A stretch of DNA of 41,769 bases, taken from Pedobacter petrophilus (GTDB taxonomy: Bacteria; Bacteroidota; Bacteroidia; Sphingobacteriales; Sphingobacteriaceae). The stretch spans positions 1 through 41,769 of the forward strand of contig NZ_WKKH01000038.1 in the NCBI RefSeq assembly GCF_009674725.1. Direction: 5' to 3'. Shown piece by piece: positions 32,970-41,691 of the stretch. Made by a program: the position numbers and the translations under genes. The notes beneath the pieces were generated by a model that saw nothing but the letters and a program-made list of their open reading frames with translations, did not search any database and was not told the origin of the DNA. Every line of letters starts with the position of its first letter. Positions within the stretch are counted from its first letter, which is position 1.

Positions 32970-35177
32970 CTAGGCATCAAACCTTGTCACCCCGGTCACC
33001 CCTCTAACTTTGAGTAAATTCTTAATTAAGTTTTCCAGGTGTTCCGTATCGTTAACAAAAATCATAATTGATCCATCAAATATTCCTTCATTGGTATCAA
33101 CTGTGATCGAACGCATATTTACTTTAAAATCTGTAGAAATTACACGGGTAATGTTATTGATCAAACCAACATCGTCAATCCCAACAATTCGTAAACCCGT
33201 TAAAAATGTTAATTCCTGCTGTTTATTCCATTTAGCTTTAACTACCCGATAACCGTAATTGGCCATCAGCTGTGCTGCATTCGGGCAATTTGTCCGGTGG
33301 ATTTTTATGCCATCGCTTACGGTAATAAAACCGAAAACATCATCGCCGGGAATAGGGTTACAACAAGCTGCAAGCGTATAATCGATGCGCTGCATGTCTT
33401 CGCCGATGAGTAAAATATCAGATTCGCCACCCTTAATTTTACTCTTAATCCCATCTACCGATAAATTTTCCGGCCGCTCCGGACCACGGCTTTCCACTTC
33501 TTTTTCACTGTTGAGGTATTCTTTAATATCCCTAAGCTCGATTTTTCCAAGCGCAACATTTACAAAAAGCTCCTGCGTAGAGGGCAGTTTAAAGAAGTAA
33601 CTTAATTTCTGCAGATTATCGGTATTGTAAGTAATTTTAAGTGATTTAAGTTTCCGCTCCAGAATTTCCTTCCCGTTATCAGCAATTTTCCGTTTTTCCT
33701 CTTTGAGTGATGATTTAATTTTGGATTTAGCTTTCGCCGTCACCACAATATTTAGCCAATCTTCTTTAGGCGTCTGTTTACTGGAGGTAATGATTTCTAC
33801 CTGATCGCCATTTTGCAACTTATAAGATATAGGTACCAGTTTATGGTTAACCTTTGCACCAATACAGGTTGCGCCCACGCCGGTATGGATTTCGAAAGCA
33901 AAATCTAAAGCTGTTGCACCCAAAGGAAGTTGAAGTAAGGCACCTTTTGGCGTAAAAATGAAAATTTCATCAGAGAAAAGGTTCATTTTGAAATCGTCAA
34001 GGAAGTCTAAAGCATTTGCCTCAGGATTACTCAACATCTCCCTCACCTTTTGAATCCATTGGTCTAAGCCATTGTCATTACTGGATTCTTTGTATTTCCA
34101 GTGGGCGGCGAAACCTTTTTCAGCAATCTCGTTCATCCGCTGTGTACGGATCTGTACCTCTACCCATTGTCCGCGAGGCCCCATTACCGTGGTGTGTAAA
34201 CTTTCGTAGCCATTTCCTTTCGGTGACGACACCCAGTCGCGCAAACGATCTGGATTTGGGCGGTATAAATCGGTAACTATCGAGTAGGCTTTCCAGCAAT
34301 CCGCCTTTTCGTTTTCGTAGCCACTGTCTAATATAATTCTGATGGCAAAAAGATCATAAACCTCCTCAAAAGGAATATTCTTCTTCTTCATCTTGTTCCA
34401 GATGGAGTGGATGGACTTAGGTCGGCCATAAACATCAGCTACCAAACCTTGGTCATGTACAATTTCATCAATTGGTTCTACGAATTTCTTGATAAATAAC
34501 GCACGTTCCGCCTTTTTCTCATTAAGTTTTTTAGCGATAAATTTATAGGTATCAGGATCAAGATATTTCATCGAAAGATCTTCCAATTCTGATTTTATGG
34601 CATATAAACCTAAACGGTGGGCAAGCGGTGCATATAAATATATTGTTTCAGATGCGATTTTAAGCTGCTTGTGGCGGGGCATAAAATCCATCGTCCGCAT
34701 GTTATGTAAACGATCGGCAAGCTTGATTAAAATTACCCTAACATCATCCGCCAGGGTAAGCAGCATTTTACGGAAATTCTCTGCCTGCAAGGAACTATTG
34801 GTGTCAAAAACACCTGAAATCTTGGTCAGTCCATCGATAATTTTAGCCGTTTTCTTTCCAAATTCACGCTCAATATCTTCCAGGGTAATATCGGTATCTT
34901 CCACCACATCGTGCAGCAAAGCACATACAATAGAGGTGGTACCAAGGCCAATTTCTTCGGCAGCAATTTGCGCAACAGCGATAGGATGATAGATATAAGG
35001 TTCGCCAGATTTACGACGCATGTCTTTATGGCTTTCCAGCGCCATATCGAAAGCTTTTCTGATTTCTTTTTTATCCCCTTTCTGTAGCGTAGATTTGCTG
35101 GCCCGCAATAATGCCCTGTACCTTTTTAAAATCTCCTTCTTTTCCGCCTCTAAATCAATCACTAACTCTGTTTTCAT
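32970..35177 (-). CDS. rsh: Bifunctional (p)ppGpp synthetase/hydrolase (RelA/SpoT homologue)
   Basis: This 735-residue RSH enzyme makes and degrades (p)ppGpp in the stringent response. The N-terminal HD hydrolase domain is intact (YIHPIAVAQIAAE, CALLHDVVEDTDIT, LADRLHNMRTMD), so it should hydrolyse. The synthetase domain (DVYGRPKSIHSIWNKM, SPKGNGYESLHTTVMGPRG, VEVQIRTQRMNEIAEKG) is also present. TGS (IFIFTPKGALLQLPLGAT) and C-terminal ACT (LRIVGIDDVGLINNITRVIS) domains complete the usual order. It starts with ATG and is divergent from the DUF4294 gene. Confidence 0.96.
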   Translation of the reverse strand: MKTELVIDLEAEKKEILKRYRALLRASKSTLQKGDKKEIRKAFDMALESHKDMRRKSGEPYIYHPIAVAQIAAEEIGLGTTSIVCALLHDVVEDTDITLEDIEREFGKKTAKIIDGLTKISGVFDTNSSLQAENFRKMLLTLADDVRVILIKLADRLHNMRTMDFMPRHKQLKIASETIYLYAPLAHRLGLYAIKSELEDLSMKYLDPDTYKFIAKKLNEKKAERALFIKKFVEPIDEIVHDQGLVADVYGRPKSIHSIWNKMKKKNIPFEEVYDLFAIRIILDSGYENEKADCWKAYSIVTDLYRPNPDRLRDWVSSPKGNGYESLHTTVMGPRGQWVEVQIRTQRMNEIAEKGFAAHWKYKESSNDNGLDQWIQKVREMLSNPEANALDFLDDFKMNLFSDEIFIFTPKGALLQLPLGATALDFAFEIHTGVGATCIGAKVNHKLVPISYKLQNGDQVEIITSSKQTPKEDWLNIVVTAKAKSKIKSSLKEEKRKIADNGKEILERKLKSLKITYNTDNLQKLSYFFKLPSTQELFVNVALGKIELRDIKEYLNSEKEVESRGPERPENLSVDGIKSKIKGGESDILLIGEDMQRIDYTLAACCNPIPGDDVFGFITVSDGIKIHRTNCPNAAQLMANYGYRVVKAKWNKQQELTFLTGLRIVGIDDVGLINNITRVISTDFKVNMRSITVDTNEGIFDGSIMIFVNDTEHLENLIKNLLKVRGVTGVTRFDA

Positions 35178-35264
35178 TTGTTTTTTTTGCGTAAAAATTT
35201 GCGTCTTATTTATGAATAAAACTTATATTAGTTCTGGTAAACGACTAATATATGAAATAACACC

Positions 35265-35272
35265 TAACTTTG
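35265..35272 (+). promoter_or_regulatory. -7 promoter box of the DUF4294-gpx-bshB1 operon
   Basis: TAACTTTG matches TAnnTTTG and ends 15 bases before the ATG at 35288. An apparent TTG start at 35270 lies inside it and is rejected. Confidence 0.6.
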
Positions 35273-35287
35273 TTAAAGTATAAATTT

Positions 35288-35902
35288 ATGAATTTTAAAG
35301 GGCTAATCATTCTGTTTATTGTCATGATTTTTGGTGTAACGCTAAAAGCCCAGGAGCCTGTAGCACCAGTTTTTCCTAAAATGGGTAAAACGGATACGAT
35401 TAGGGTGGCTTCTACTAACGATAACGGTGTGATGATTCCCTGGATGCAGTTGCAGGATGTAAGTATTTTCGCAAATAGAAGATGGAAATCTCCGGCAGAG
35501 CAAATGGCTTACAACAGGCTGCGCTACAATGTATTGAAGGTGATGCCTTACGCCTTATATGCAAAGCGCAGATACCAGCAGCTGGAAGAAGATATTGCCC
35601 GTACGCCTGATAAAAAAGACCAGAAAAAACTGGTTAAGCAATGTGACAAGGAAATTAAAGACATGTTTAACCGCGAAATAAAGGAATTAACGATTACCCA
35701 GGGACAAATTTTAACCAAGCTGATTGACAGGGAGGTTGGAAGAACGACTTACGATATTGTAAAGCAAACCAAGGGTGGTTTCGCTGCTTTTTCTTATCAG
35801 ATTGTTGCCCGCGTGGTTGGTCATAATTTAAAAAGTACTTACAATCCTAATGAAGATCGCGACATAGAATCTATCATTCGCACTTCTGGATTTTATCAAT
35901 AA
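35288..35902 (+). CDS. DUF4294 secreted protein
   Basis: The 204-residue product starts at ATG 35288 with a signal peptide (FKGLIILFIVMIFGVTLKAQ). The rest matches DUF4294, a Bacteroidota family: IPWMQLQDVSIFANRRW, YNRLRYNVLKVMPYA, and the helical middle part DMFNREIKELTITQGQ, ending with the RTSGFYQ tail. Function unknown; likely periplasmic. The gene is 4 bases ahead of the glutathione peroxidase gene and so part of a tight three-gene operon with bshB1, hinting at a link to thiol or oxidative stress (inference). Confidence 0.82.
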   Translation: MNFKGLIILFIVMIFGVTLKAQEPVAPVFPKMGKTDTIRVASTNDNGVMIPWMQLQDVSIFANRRWKSPAEQMAYNRLRYNVLKVMPYALYAKRRYQQLEEDIARTPDKKDQKKLVKQCDKEIKDMFNREIKELTITQGQILTKLIDREVGRTTYDIVKQTKGGFAAFSYQIVARVVGHNLKSTYNPNEDRDIESIIRTSGFYQ

Positions 35903-35906
35903 TATA

Positions 35907-36422
35907 ATGCAGGAAAGCATTCCAAACATCTATTCATTTAAGGTTAAAAAAATCAATGGTGAAGACCAGTTGCTCTCCGCATATCGAAATAAAGTTGTTT
36001 TAATTGTTAATACGGCCTCTGAATGTGGTTTTGCGCCACAATTGAAGGAGTTGCAGCAGTTAAAAGATGAAATCAATCATCCCGATTTTGAAATTTTAGG
36101 CTTTCCTACCAACGACTTTGGTAAACAAGAACCTTTAGTGGGAAATGAACTTGCTTCGTTCTGCGAAATTAATCATGGCGTTAAATTCCCGATTTTCGAT
36201 AAGATATTGGTTCGTGGCGAGCATGCCCATCCGCTTTATCAATTTCTGAGCGATAAGAAACAAAATTCGAAACTAAGTTCTAAACCGCGTTGGAACTTCC
36301 ATAAATACATTTTGAACAGAAAGGGAGAACTGGTAGATTTCTATATGCCTTTTACCAAACCTTTGAGTTCGAAGATTAAAAAGAAAGTTCAGCAATTGCT
36401 GAACGAAAACTTCCAGAAATAA
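35907..36422 (+). CDS. Glutathione peroxidase-family thiol peroxidase
   Basis: The 171-residue product has the peroxidatic Cys in VNTASECGFAPQLKEL and the conserved GFPTNDFGKQEP (Gln) and RWNFHKYILNRKG (Trp/Asn) motifs that make up the catalytic tetrad. There is no signal peptide, so it is cytoplasmic. Bacterial members are usually thioredoxin-dependent despite the name; because it lies 2 bases ahead of bshB1, a link to bacillithiol is possible but only inferred. Confidence 0.93.
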   Translation: MQESIPNIYSFKVKKINGEDQLLSAYRNKVVLIVNTASECGFAPQLKELQQLKDEINHPDFEILGFPTNDFGKQEPLVGNELASFCEINHGVKFPIFDKILVRGEHAHPLYQFLSDKKQNSKLSSKPRWNFHKYILNRKGELVDFYMPFTKPLSSKIKKKVQQLLNENFQK

Positions 36423-36424
36423 TC

Positions 36425-37141
36425 ATGAAATTAGATATTTTAGTTATCGCTGTACATCCTGATGATGCAGAACTTTGCTGTTCAGGAACAATTTTAAAGC
36501 ACATTGCATTAGGCAGGAAAGTTGGCATTGTAGACTTAACCCGGGGCGAATTGGGTACCCGCGGCACCGCCGAAACCAGAGATGAAGAAGCTGCAGATTC
36601 TGCCCGGATTTTAGGTTTACATGCCCGTGAAAATCTTCGTTTCAGGGATGGGTTTTTTCAGAATGATGAGTTTCATCGCCTGGAGGTAATAAAAGCGATT
36701 CGGAAATATCAACCGGAAATCATTTTGAGTAACGCGCTGGAAGACCGTCACCCGGACCATGGCCGGGCGGGTGATTTAGTGTATGATTCGGTTTTCCTGT
36801 CTGGCTTGCCAAAAATAGAGACTGAAATGGATGGAATAAATCAGGCTGCACACAGACCAAGATTATTATTGCAATATATTCAGGATCGTTATTTGAAACC
36901 AGATATTATCGTTGATATTTCTGATCATATGGATAAGAAAATTGAGTCTATCAAAGCCTTTAAAACGCAATTTTATAATCCTGATGTAGACGGTTTGCAA
37001 ACTTACATCTCCTCACCAGAATTTTTCGAAACGGTAATTGGTCGTTCGAGGGAATTCGGAAAAAGCATCGGCGCTACTTTCGGTGAAGGTTTTACTTCGA
37101 GGAAATTGTTGGGTGTGGATGATTTGTTTAATTTGAAGTGA
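36425..37141 (+). CDS. bshB1: Bacillithiol biosynthesis deacetylase BshB1
   Basis: BshB1 removes the acetyl group of GlcNAc-malate in bacillithiol synthesis. The 238-residue protein belongs to the LmbE/PIG-L zinc deacetylases: AVHPDDAELCCSG (zinc ligands and catalytic Asp), LTRGELGTRGTAETRDEEA, and DRHPDHGRAGDLV (third ligand). The YISSPEFFETVIGRSREFG part is typical of BshB1. It is the last gene of the DUF4294-gpx-bshB1 operon, 2 bases after gpx. bshA and bshC are not in the window. Confidence 0.95.
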   Translation: MKLDILVIAVHPDDAELCCSGTILKHIALGRKVGIVDLTRGELGTRGTAETRDEEAADSARILGLHARENLRFRDGFFQNDEFHRLEVIKAIRKYQPEIILSNALEDRHPDHGRAGDLVYDSVFLSGLPKIETEMDGINQAAHRPRLLLQYIQDRYLKPDIIVDISDHMDKKIESIKAFKTQFYNPDVDGLQTYISSPEFFETVIGRSREFGKSIGATFGEGFTSRKLLGVDDLFNLK

Positions 37142-37145
37142 GGGC

Positions 37146-37340
37146 TTAACCGCAAAGAAAAAGAAGTGCTCGCAAAGGACGCCAAGCTGGGTGAAAAGTA
37201 AGTTAATGGTAAGGTTTAACCGCAAAGCAAAAGAAGTGCTCGCAAAGGACGCCAAGCTGGGTGAAAAGTAGGTTAATGGCAAGGTGGTTTAACCGCAAAG
37301 AAAAAGAAGGTTTCGCAAAGAATGCAAAGTCAGGTGCAGA
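37146..37340. repeat. Left tandem array, ~70-base units (TTAACCGCAAAG orientation)
   Basis: TTAACCGCAAAG recurs at 37146, 37216 and 37289 (periods 70 and 73). The first two units are almost identical, including GTGCTCGCAAAGGACGCC and the GGGTGAAAAGTA tail; the third is shorter and diverged. It faces the right array at 37371-37690, which carries the complementary motif. Confidence 0.9.
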
Positions 37341-37370
37341 GCTAAAAATAAAAGATTATAGGCCATTGTT

Positions 37371-37690
37371 TGTGTCTCTTTGCGTATTCCTTAGCGTGCT
37401 CTGCGGTTAAAACTTTTCTACGCCATAGCCATTTTTTCTTTTTTTTCTTTGCGTTACACTTAGCGCCCTTTGCGGTTAAGCTGTGCATATCGCTATCGGT
37501 CTAAATCTTCTTCCTTTTCTTTGTGTTACACTTAGCGCCCTTTGCGGTTAAGCTGTGCATATCGCTATCGGTCTAAATCTTCTTCCTTTTCTTTGCGTTA
37601 CACTTAGCGCTCTTCGCGGTTAAATATTTGCATCCAGATCTTTTTCTTCTTCTTTTCTTTGTGTAACACTTAGCGCCCTTTGCGGTTAAA
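37371..37690. repeat. Right tandem array, ~72-base units (CTTTGCGGTTAA orientation)
   Basis: CACTTAGCGC followed by CTTTGCGGTTAA (or close variants) occurs at 37457, 37529, 37601 and 37667 (periods 72, 72, 66), with a diverged first unit near 37378. Units 2-4 share the filler TGTGCATATCGCTATCGG. The array is inverted with respect to 37146-37340, so the bshB1-to-acyl-CoA-dehydrogenase spacer could form a large imperfect hairpin. Nothing else is seen in this 600-base gap, and the dehydrogenase promoter must lie in or just after the array. Confidence 0.9.
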
Positions 37691-37743
37691 CCACCACCTC
37701 CAACAAAATCACCACTCGTTTGTTACTCTCCAAACGAATAATA

Positions 37744-39105
37744 ATGGCGAATATATTCTCTTCACTTAAAAATGCGTACAAGCTTTTCAAACATATAGAT
37801 TTCGATAAATTGGATGCCTTATCGCGAAAAGTGGATCTGCCAAAAATGGTGGAAACGATTTCCAGTCTGGATGAAAAACAAATTCAGGGCATGATGAAAA
37901 TGATGGGCGGACCTGGCAAAAAAAGGGAATTGCCCCCAATTGAAGGAGATTTTTATCATCTGGGCGATGAAGCTTTAAAAGATGAAGATCGCCAGTTACA
38001 ATTAAAGGTACGTGCGTTTTTAGAGAAAGAAGTGAAGCCAATTGTTAATCACTATTGGAACAAAGCCGAGTTTCCATTCGAGATCATTCCAAAACTGGCT
38101 GAATTAAATATCTGTGGGTTAACCTACCAAGGTTACGGCTGTCCGGGGAAATCTAACCTGATGGAAGGAATTTTAGCGATGGAAATGGCGAGAATAGATA
38201 CTTCCATTTCTACTTTTTTTGGGGTGCAAAGTGGCCTGGCGATGGGTTCTATTTACCTGTGCGGATCGGAAGCACAAAAGCAACAATGGCTTCCTTTGAT
38301 GCAGCAATTTAAAATTATCGGCGCTTTTGGATTAACAGAGCCTGAGGTAGGATCTGCTGCGGCAGGCGGACTGACGACAACTTGTAAAAAAGTTGGAGAA
38401 AAATGGATCTTGAACGGACAGAAAAAATGGATCGGCAATGCCACTTTCGCCGATATCTTAATTATCTGGGCACGCGATGAAGGAGATGGCGAAGTAAAAG
38501 GGTTCATCGTAAAAAAGGATAATCCGGGTTTTGCCGTAGAAAAAATGCAGGATAAAATGGCCTTGCGTATTGTTCAAAATGGAATCATCACGCTGACCAA
38601 TTGCGAAGTAGAAGAAGCAGATCGTTTGCAAAATGCCAATTCATTTAAAGATACGGCGAAGGTTTTACAAATGACAAGGGCAGGAGTGGCCTGGCAAGCG
38701 GTTGGTTGTGCACGTGGTGCTTATGAAAATGCTTTGGAATACACCCGAACCAGGAAACAGTTTGGAAAACCCATCGCTTCCTTTCAGTTAATTCAGAACC
38801 ACCTGGTGGAAATGCTTTCTAACCTTACGGCGATGCAAACCTTGTGTTTCAGGCTTTCTCAGTTACAAGATCAGGGATTATTAAAAGACGAACATGCTTC
38901 TTTGGCGAAGGTTTTCTGCTCTTTGCGTACCCGTGATGTGGTGAGTAAAGCCCGTGAGGTAATGGGTGGAAATGGGATTTTGCTTGAATATAACGTGGCC
39001 CGTTTCGTAGCCGATGCCGAAGCCATATATTCTTATGAAGGTACGAAGGAAATTAATACGTTGATTGTTGGCCGGGCAATAACAGGATTTTCGGCATTTG
39101 TGTAG
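37744..39105 (+). CDS. Acyl-CoA dehydrogenase (glutaryl-CoA dehydrogenase-like)
   Basis: FAD-dependent dehydrogenase of 453 residues from the ATG at 37744 (a TTG eight codons earlier is rejected). After a roughly 75-residue N-terminal extension with Met-rich QGMMKMMGGPG come the usual domains. Signatures: IGAFGLTEPEVGSAAAG (FAD), WILNGQKKWIGNATFAD, AWQAVGCARGAYENALEYTRTRKQFGKP, and YSYEGTKEINTLIVGRAITG with the catalytic Glu placed as in glutaryl-CoA dehydrogenase. In that family glutaryl-CoA becomes crotonyl-CoA. The lysine 6-aminotransferase gene 0.6 kb away may point to lysine breakdown via a glutarate-type route (inference), but they are on opposite strands. Confidence 0.88.
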   Translation: MANIFSSLKNAYKLFKHIDFDKLDALSRKVDLPKMVETISSLDEKQIQGMMKMMGGPGKKRELPPIEGDFYHLGDEALKDEDRQLQLKVRAFLEKEVKPIVNHYWNKAEFPFEIIPKLAELNICGLTYQGYGCPGKSNLMEGILAMEMARIDTSISTFFGVQSGLAMGSIYLCGSEAQKQQWLPLMQQFKIIGAFGLTEPEVGSAAAGGLTTTCKKVGEKWILNGQKKWIGNATFADILIIWARDEGDGEVKGFIVKKDNPGFAVEKMQDKMALRIVQNGIITLTNCEVEEADRLQNANSFKDTAKVLQMTRAGVAWQAVGCARGAYENALEYTRTRKQFGKPIASFQLIQNHLVEMLSNLTAMQTLCFRLSQLQDQGLLKDEHASLAKVFCSLRTRDVVSKAREVMGGNGILLEYNVARFVADAEAIYSYEGTKEINTLIVGRAITGFSAFV

Positions 39106-39207
39106 TTTGGTTCAATAGTATTATTGGTTCATTGGTGTCATTTGTTCAATAGAGCGCATTGGATTTAAGTAGCGTTTTATAGAAAGTCTGTGGTTTGAAA
39201 TGCGGGT

Positions 39208-39250
39208 GTAAATCAATGATCCGTTTTCACAGATCATTGATTTACTTTAT
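39208..39250. terminator. Bidirectional terminator
   Basis: A perfect 14-base-pair stem (39208-39221 with 39232-39245) between the convergent acyl-CoA dehydrogenase and the small membrane protein gene. The T run is short. The preceding 39106-39160 has loose GGTTCAATA/GGTTCATTGG repeats. Confidence 0.65.
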
Positions 39251-39253
39251 TTG

Positions 39254-39655
39254 CTAAAAAGGATTTTTATTAAATGCTACCTGGCTCATGGCACTTTTCT
39301 CATACAAGGCAATGCAAGTTTTATTAAATGCAGGATCGAAATTGACTGTGCCCGGGTGTAAGGTTTTCGGCACATTTGAATTTTCCATAAAGAAGTAAAC
39401 CTTAGTACTTCCATATTTGGTGTGCGGCATCAGGTTGCCATAATCTTCCAGCTCTTTCCAAACGGAATCTTTAACCGTAACCACATAAATACGCTGAACG
39501 GGCCCCGTATTATTCGCATTTCTAAATTTTGCCACTTCTGTGAAGCCGGCTTTCATATCTTCAACCCCTGGTTGATTAAGCGTATCCTTAACCATAAAGA
39601 AAACCAGAATTAAAACGATTGCGGTGATGATATAAATCAGCGATTTTCTACTCAT
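39254..39655 (-). CDS. Small single-TM protein downstream of lat, unknown function
   Basis: The 133-residue product has one N-terminal TM helix (SLIYIITAIVLILVFFMVKD) with a basic start, then about 105 residues outside the membrane. These include VQRIYVVTVKDSVWKELEDYG and TKVYFFMENSNVPKTL. No lipobox or catalytic motif. I do not recognise the family. It begins 2 bases after the stop of the lysine aminotransferase gene, so the two share a transcript, and its stop borders the bidirectional terminator. Confidence 0.7.
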   Translation of the reverse strand: MSRKSLIYIITAIVLILVFFMVKDTLNQPGVEDMKAGFTEVAKFRNANNTGPVQRIYVVTVKDSVWKELEDYGNLMPHTKYGSTKVYFFMENSNVPKTLHPGTVNFDPAFNKTCIALYEKSAMSQVAFNKNPF

Positions 39656-39657
39656 GC

Positions 39658-40989
39658 CTACAATAAAGGCAATATTTTTTCCATAACCGTCAAGCCTTCG
39701 TCAATATGTTTTTGTTCAATGCAGAGCGCGGGGCGGAAACGGATTGTTCTATCGCCACAGCCTAGAAACATCACGTTCTGTTCCAGTCCTTTAGCAATAA
39801 AGGTATTGCGCATGTCTTTATTTGGAAAGTCGAATGAGCAAAGTAATCCACGTCCGCGAACGTTGTTCATCTGATCAAATTTTTGTGCAAGATTTGCTAA
39901 ATTTCCTTTCAGATAATTACCAACGGTTTCTGCATTTTCGCAAAGCTGATCATCTGCTACAATCTGCAAAATTTGCGATGAACGGACCATATCCACCAGA
40001 TTACCGCCCCAGGTAGAATTGATCCTGCTTGGGATGTTGAACACATTGTTTTCTACTTCGTCTACTTTATTGCCAACCAGGATGCCGCAAACCTGCATTT
40101 TCTTTCCAAAGGCAAGGATATCCGGTCTGGCTTTTTCACTAAAATTCTGGTGACACCAGAATTTGCCTGTAAGGCCAACACCGGTTTGCACTTCATCGTA
40201 AATTAAGAAGGCTTCATTTTCATCGGCTAAGGTTTTCAATTGAATGAGGAATTCTTCGCGCAAGTGATTGTCGCCACCTTCAGATTGAATGGGCTCTACA
40301 ATAATGGCACAGATCTCATCTTTATTTTCTGCAAAAGTTTTTTTGATTTGAGCGATAGAGAGCTCTTCTGTCTCAATGGCATGAGCTAAATGCGCACCCG
40401 AAAGCGGAAATTTAACTTCGGGTACTGATACTCTTGGCCAGTCGAATTTGGCGAACCATTTTGTTTTATCGGGGAGGGTATTCGTTAAGCTTAAGGTGTA
40501 ACCAGTTCTGCCATGAAAGGCTTTTTCAAAATGCAATACCTTGAAACCTTTTTCTTCGGTATATCCCTTGGCAAAGTTTTTCTGTACTTTCCAGTCCATG
40601 GCTACTTTAATGGCATTTTCCACGGCCAGGCCTCCACCGGCAATAAAGAATGCATGAGGCAGGTAATCAGGGATGCCAACTTTAGAGAAGGTTTCTAAAA
40701 ACTGGGCATATTGTTGGGTATATACATCAGAATTTGATGGATTTGCCATTGCAGCAAGCAGTAAATTCTTTTTAAAGTTTTCGTCATTTACCATTTTAGG
40801 GTGGTTATATCCTAAAGGTACAGAGGCAAAGCAGGTAAAAAAATCAAGCAGGGTCCGGTTGTGTTTACTATCATAAATGTAAGCACCATGACTCTTTTCC
40901 ATGTCGTAGGTAAGGTCGAAACCATCGGCCAAAATGTGCTTACTTAAAGATTCCTTTACTTGATCGGCAGGTACTGTTAACTGATACAT
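39658..40989 (-). CDS. lat: L-lysine 6-transaminase
   Basis: PLP enzyme of aminotransferase class III that moves the epsilon-amino group of lysine to 2-oxoglutarate, giving a semialdehyde that cyclises to piperideine-6-carboxylate. Marks: LDFFTCFASVPLGYNHPKM, FIAGGGLAVENAIKVAMDW, AFHGRTGYTLSLTNT, IVEPIQSEGGDNH, LIYDEVQTGVGLTGKFWCHQ, and the PLP Lys region ILAFGKKMQVCGILVGN, with STWGGNLVDMVR. The start is the ATG at 40989 (443 residues). The longer frame to 41070 is rejected since it runs through the promoter at 41011-41039. Confidence 0.93.
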   Translation of the reverse strand: MYQLTVPADQVKESLSKHILADGFDLTYDMEKSHGAYIYDSKHNRTLLDFFTCFASVPLGYNHPKMVNDENFKKNLLLAAMANPSNSDVYTQQYAQFLETFSKVGIPDYLPHAFFIAGGGLAVENAIKVAMDWKVQKNFAKGYTEEKGFKVLHFEKAFHGRTGYTLSLTNTLPDKTKWFAKFDWPRVSVPEVKFPLSGAHLAHAIETEELSIAQIKKTFAENKDEICAIIVEPIQSEGGDNHLREEFLIQLKTLADENEAFLIYDEVQTGVGLTGKFWCHQNFSEKARPDILAFGKKMQVCGILVGNKVDEVENNVFNIPSRINSTWGGNLVDMVRSSQILQIVADDQLCENAETVGNYLKGNLANLAQKFDQMNNVRGRGLLCSFDFPNKDMRNTFIAKGLEQNVMFLGCGDRTIRFRPALCIEQKHIDEGLTVMEKILPLL

Positions 40990-41010
40990 AAATTGGGTTT
41001 TGGTATAATT

Positions 41011-41039
41011 CAAATTTAGTAAAATGTGCCTGTAATCAA
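41011..41039 (-). promoter_or_regulatory. Promoter of lat
   Basis: On the minus strand TTG (41037-41039), 18 bases, then TAAATTTG (41011-41018): both boxes of a Bacteroidota promoter, 22 bases before the lat ATG. Confidence 0.75.
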
Positions 41040-41229
41040 AATTTAAGCACTTTTTATATCCCGTCACCAAAAAATAGGTTTAAACAGTTTAAAGTATGAT
41101 TATAGACAAAAATCAATTTCAGGCCAGGGAGATGTGGAAAACTTTTTATCGGAATAGTCTAACCAAAGGGCATTTCGGAGTGAAATTGTAGGAGATCATG
41201 ACGGTAGATTCTAACCAGTCTAATAAAAA

Positions 41230-41630
41230 TGCTTGAGGGGTATTCAATTAGGATGATAGCGACTTAAATGGAAATCTGATGGTATCTTAAAAGAATACAG
41301 ATCCGCTTAATGTTGTAGAAAAGTTATTCATAAATTGAATTTCATCATGATAAGTGTAACTAAGTTATCTATTATCCAATCAAGATCAAGATTAGATTTA
41401 GACTCTGACGTTCCGTTTAATATAATTGATATGAGCACAACAATTAAATATAAAAATGAACTTAACAGTTTTGTGAGTATACAACAGGTTCAAGGATTAT
41501 AAATGAGATCACTAGTACAATTATCAATGATAATAGTATTACTAAGTTTTCATTAGCAATTTATTTTAATAAACAAGTAAAGTATGGTTTTACTTCTTGG
41601 GATTGGGAAGAGTATTCTGTAAGATGCTGA
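41230..41630 (+). pseudogene. Eroded reading frame of unknown family
   Basis: Pieces of one apparent protein run through three frames: KNTDPLNVVEKLFIN, then (from an ATG at 41347) SVTKLSIIQSRSRLDLDSDV to KNELNSFVSIQQV, then TGSRIINEITSTIINDNS to YGFTSWDWEEYSVRC with a stop at 41628-41630. The last part, rich in aromatic and acidic residues, looks like real protein. At least two frameshifts and in-frame stops upstream indicate decay. I do not recognise the family. The remaining 41040-41230 holds only a 31-codon frame (41096-41191) of doubtful meaning. Confidence 0.4.
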
Positions 41631-41642
41631 ATCAAGTTCAGC
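41626..41642. repeat. Small hairpin of a dispersed intergenic element
   Basis: GCTGAA, TCAAG, TTCAGC, followed by AGGACG. This GATGCTGAAtcaagTTCAGCA(T/G)GACG form is typical of short dispersed repeats between genes in Bacteroidota. It borders the decayed frame and lies about 50 bases before the terminal repeat. Confidence 0.5.
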
Positions 41643-41691
41643 AGGACGATTCTTCGATAGCAATATGCTGATACGAGCGCTATAGCCACCT

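Noticed and set aside
37146..37690. Possible CRISPR array
   Set aside because: The sequence between the shared cores is itself repeated from unit to unit, so there are no unique spacers.
39106..39160. Another heptad repeat (GGTTCAATA/GGTTCATTG)
   Set aside because: The spacing is too irregular to claim a period; it may be a worn repeat, but the evidence is thin.
40990..41070. 27-residue N-terminal extension of lysine 6-transaminase
   Set aside because: It runs across a complete promoter (41011-41039), has no family resemblance, and a good ATG follows at 40989.
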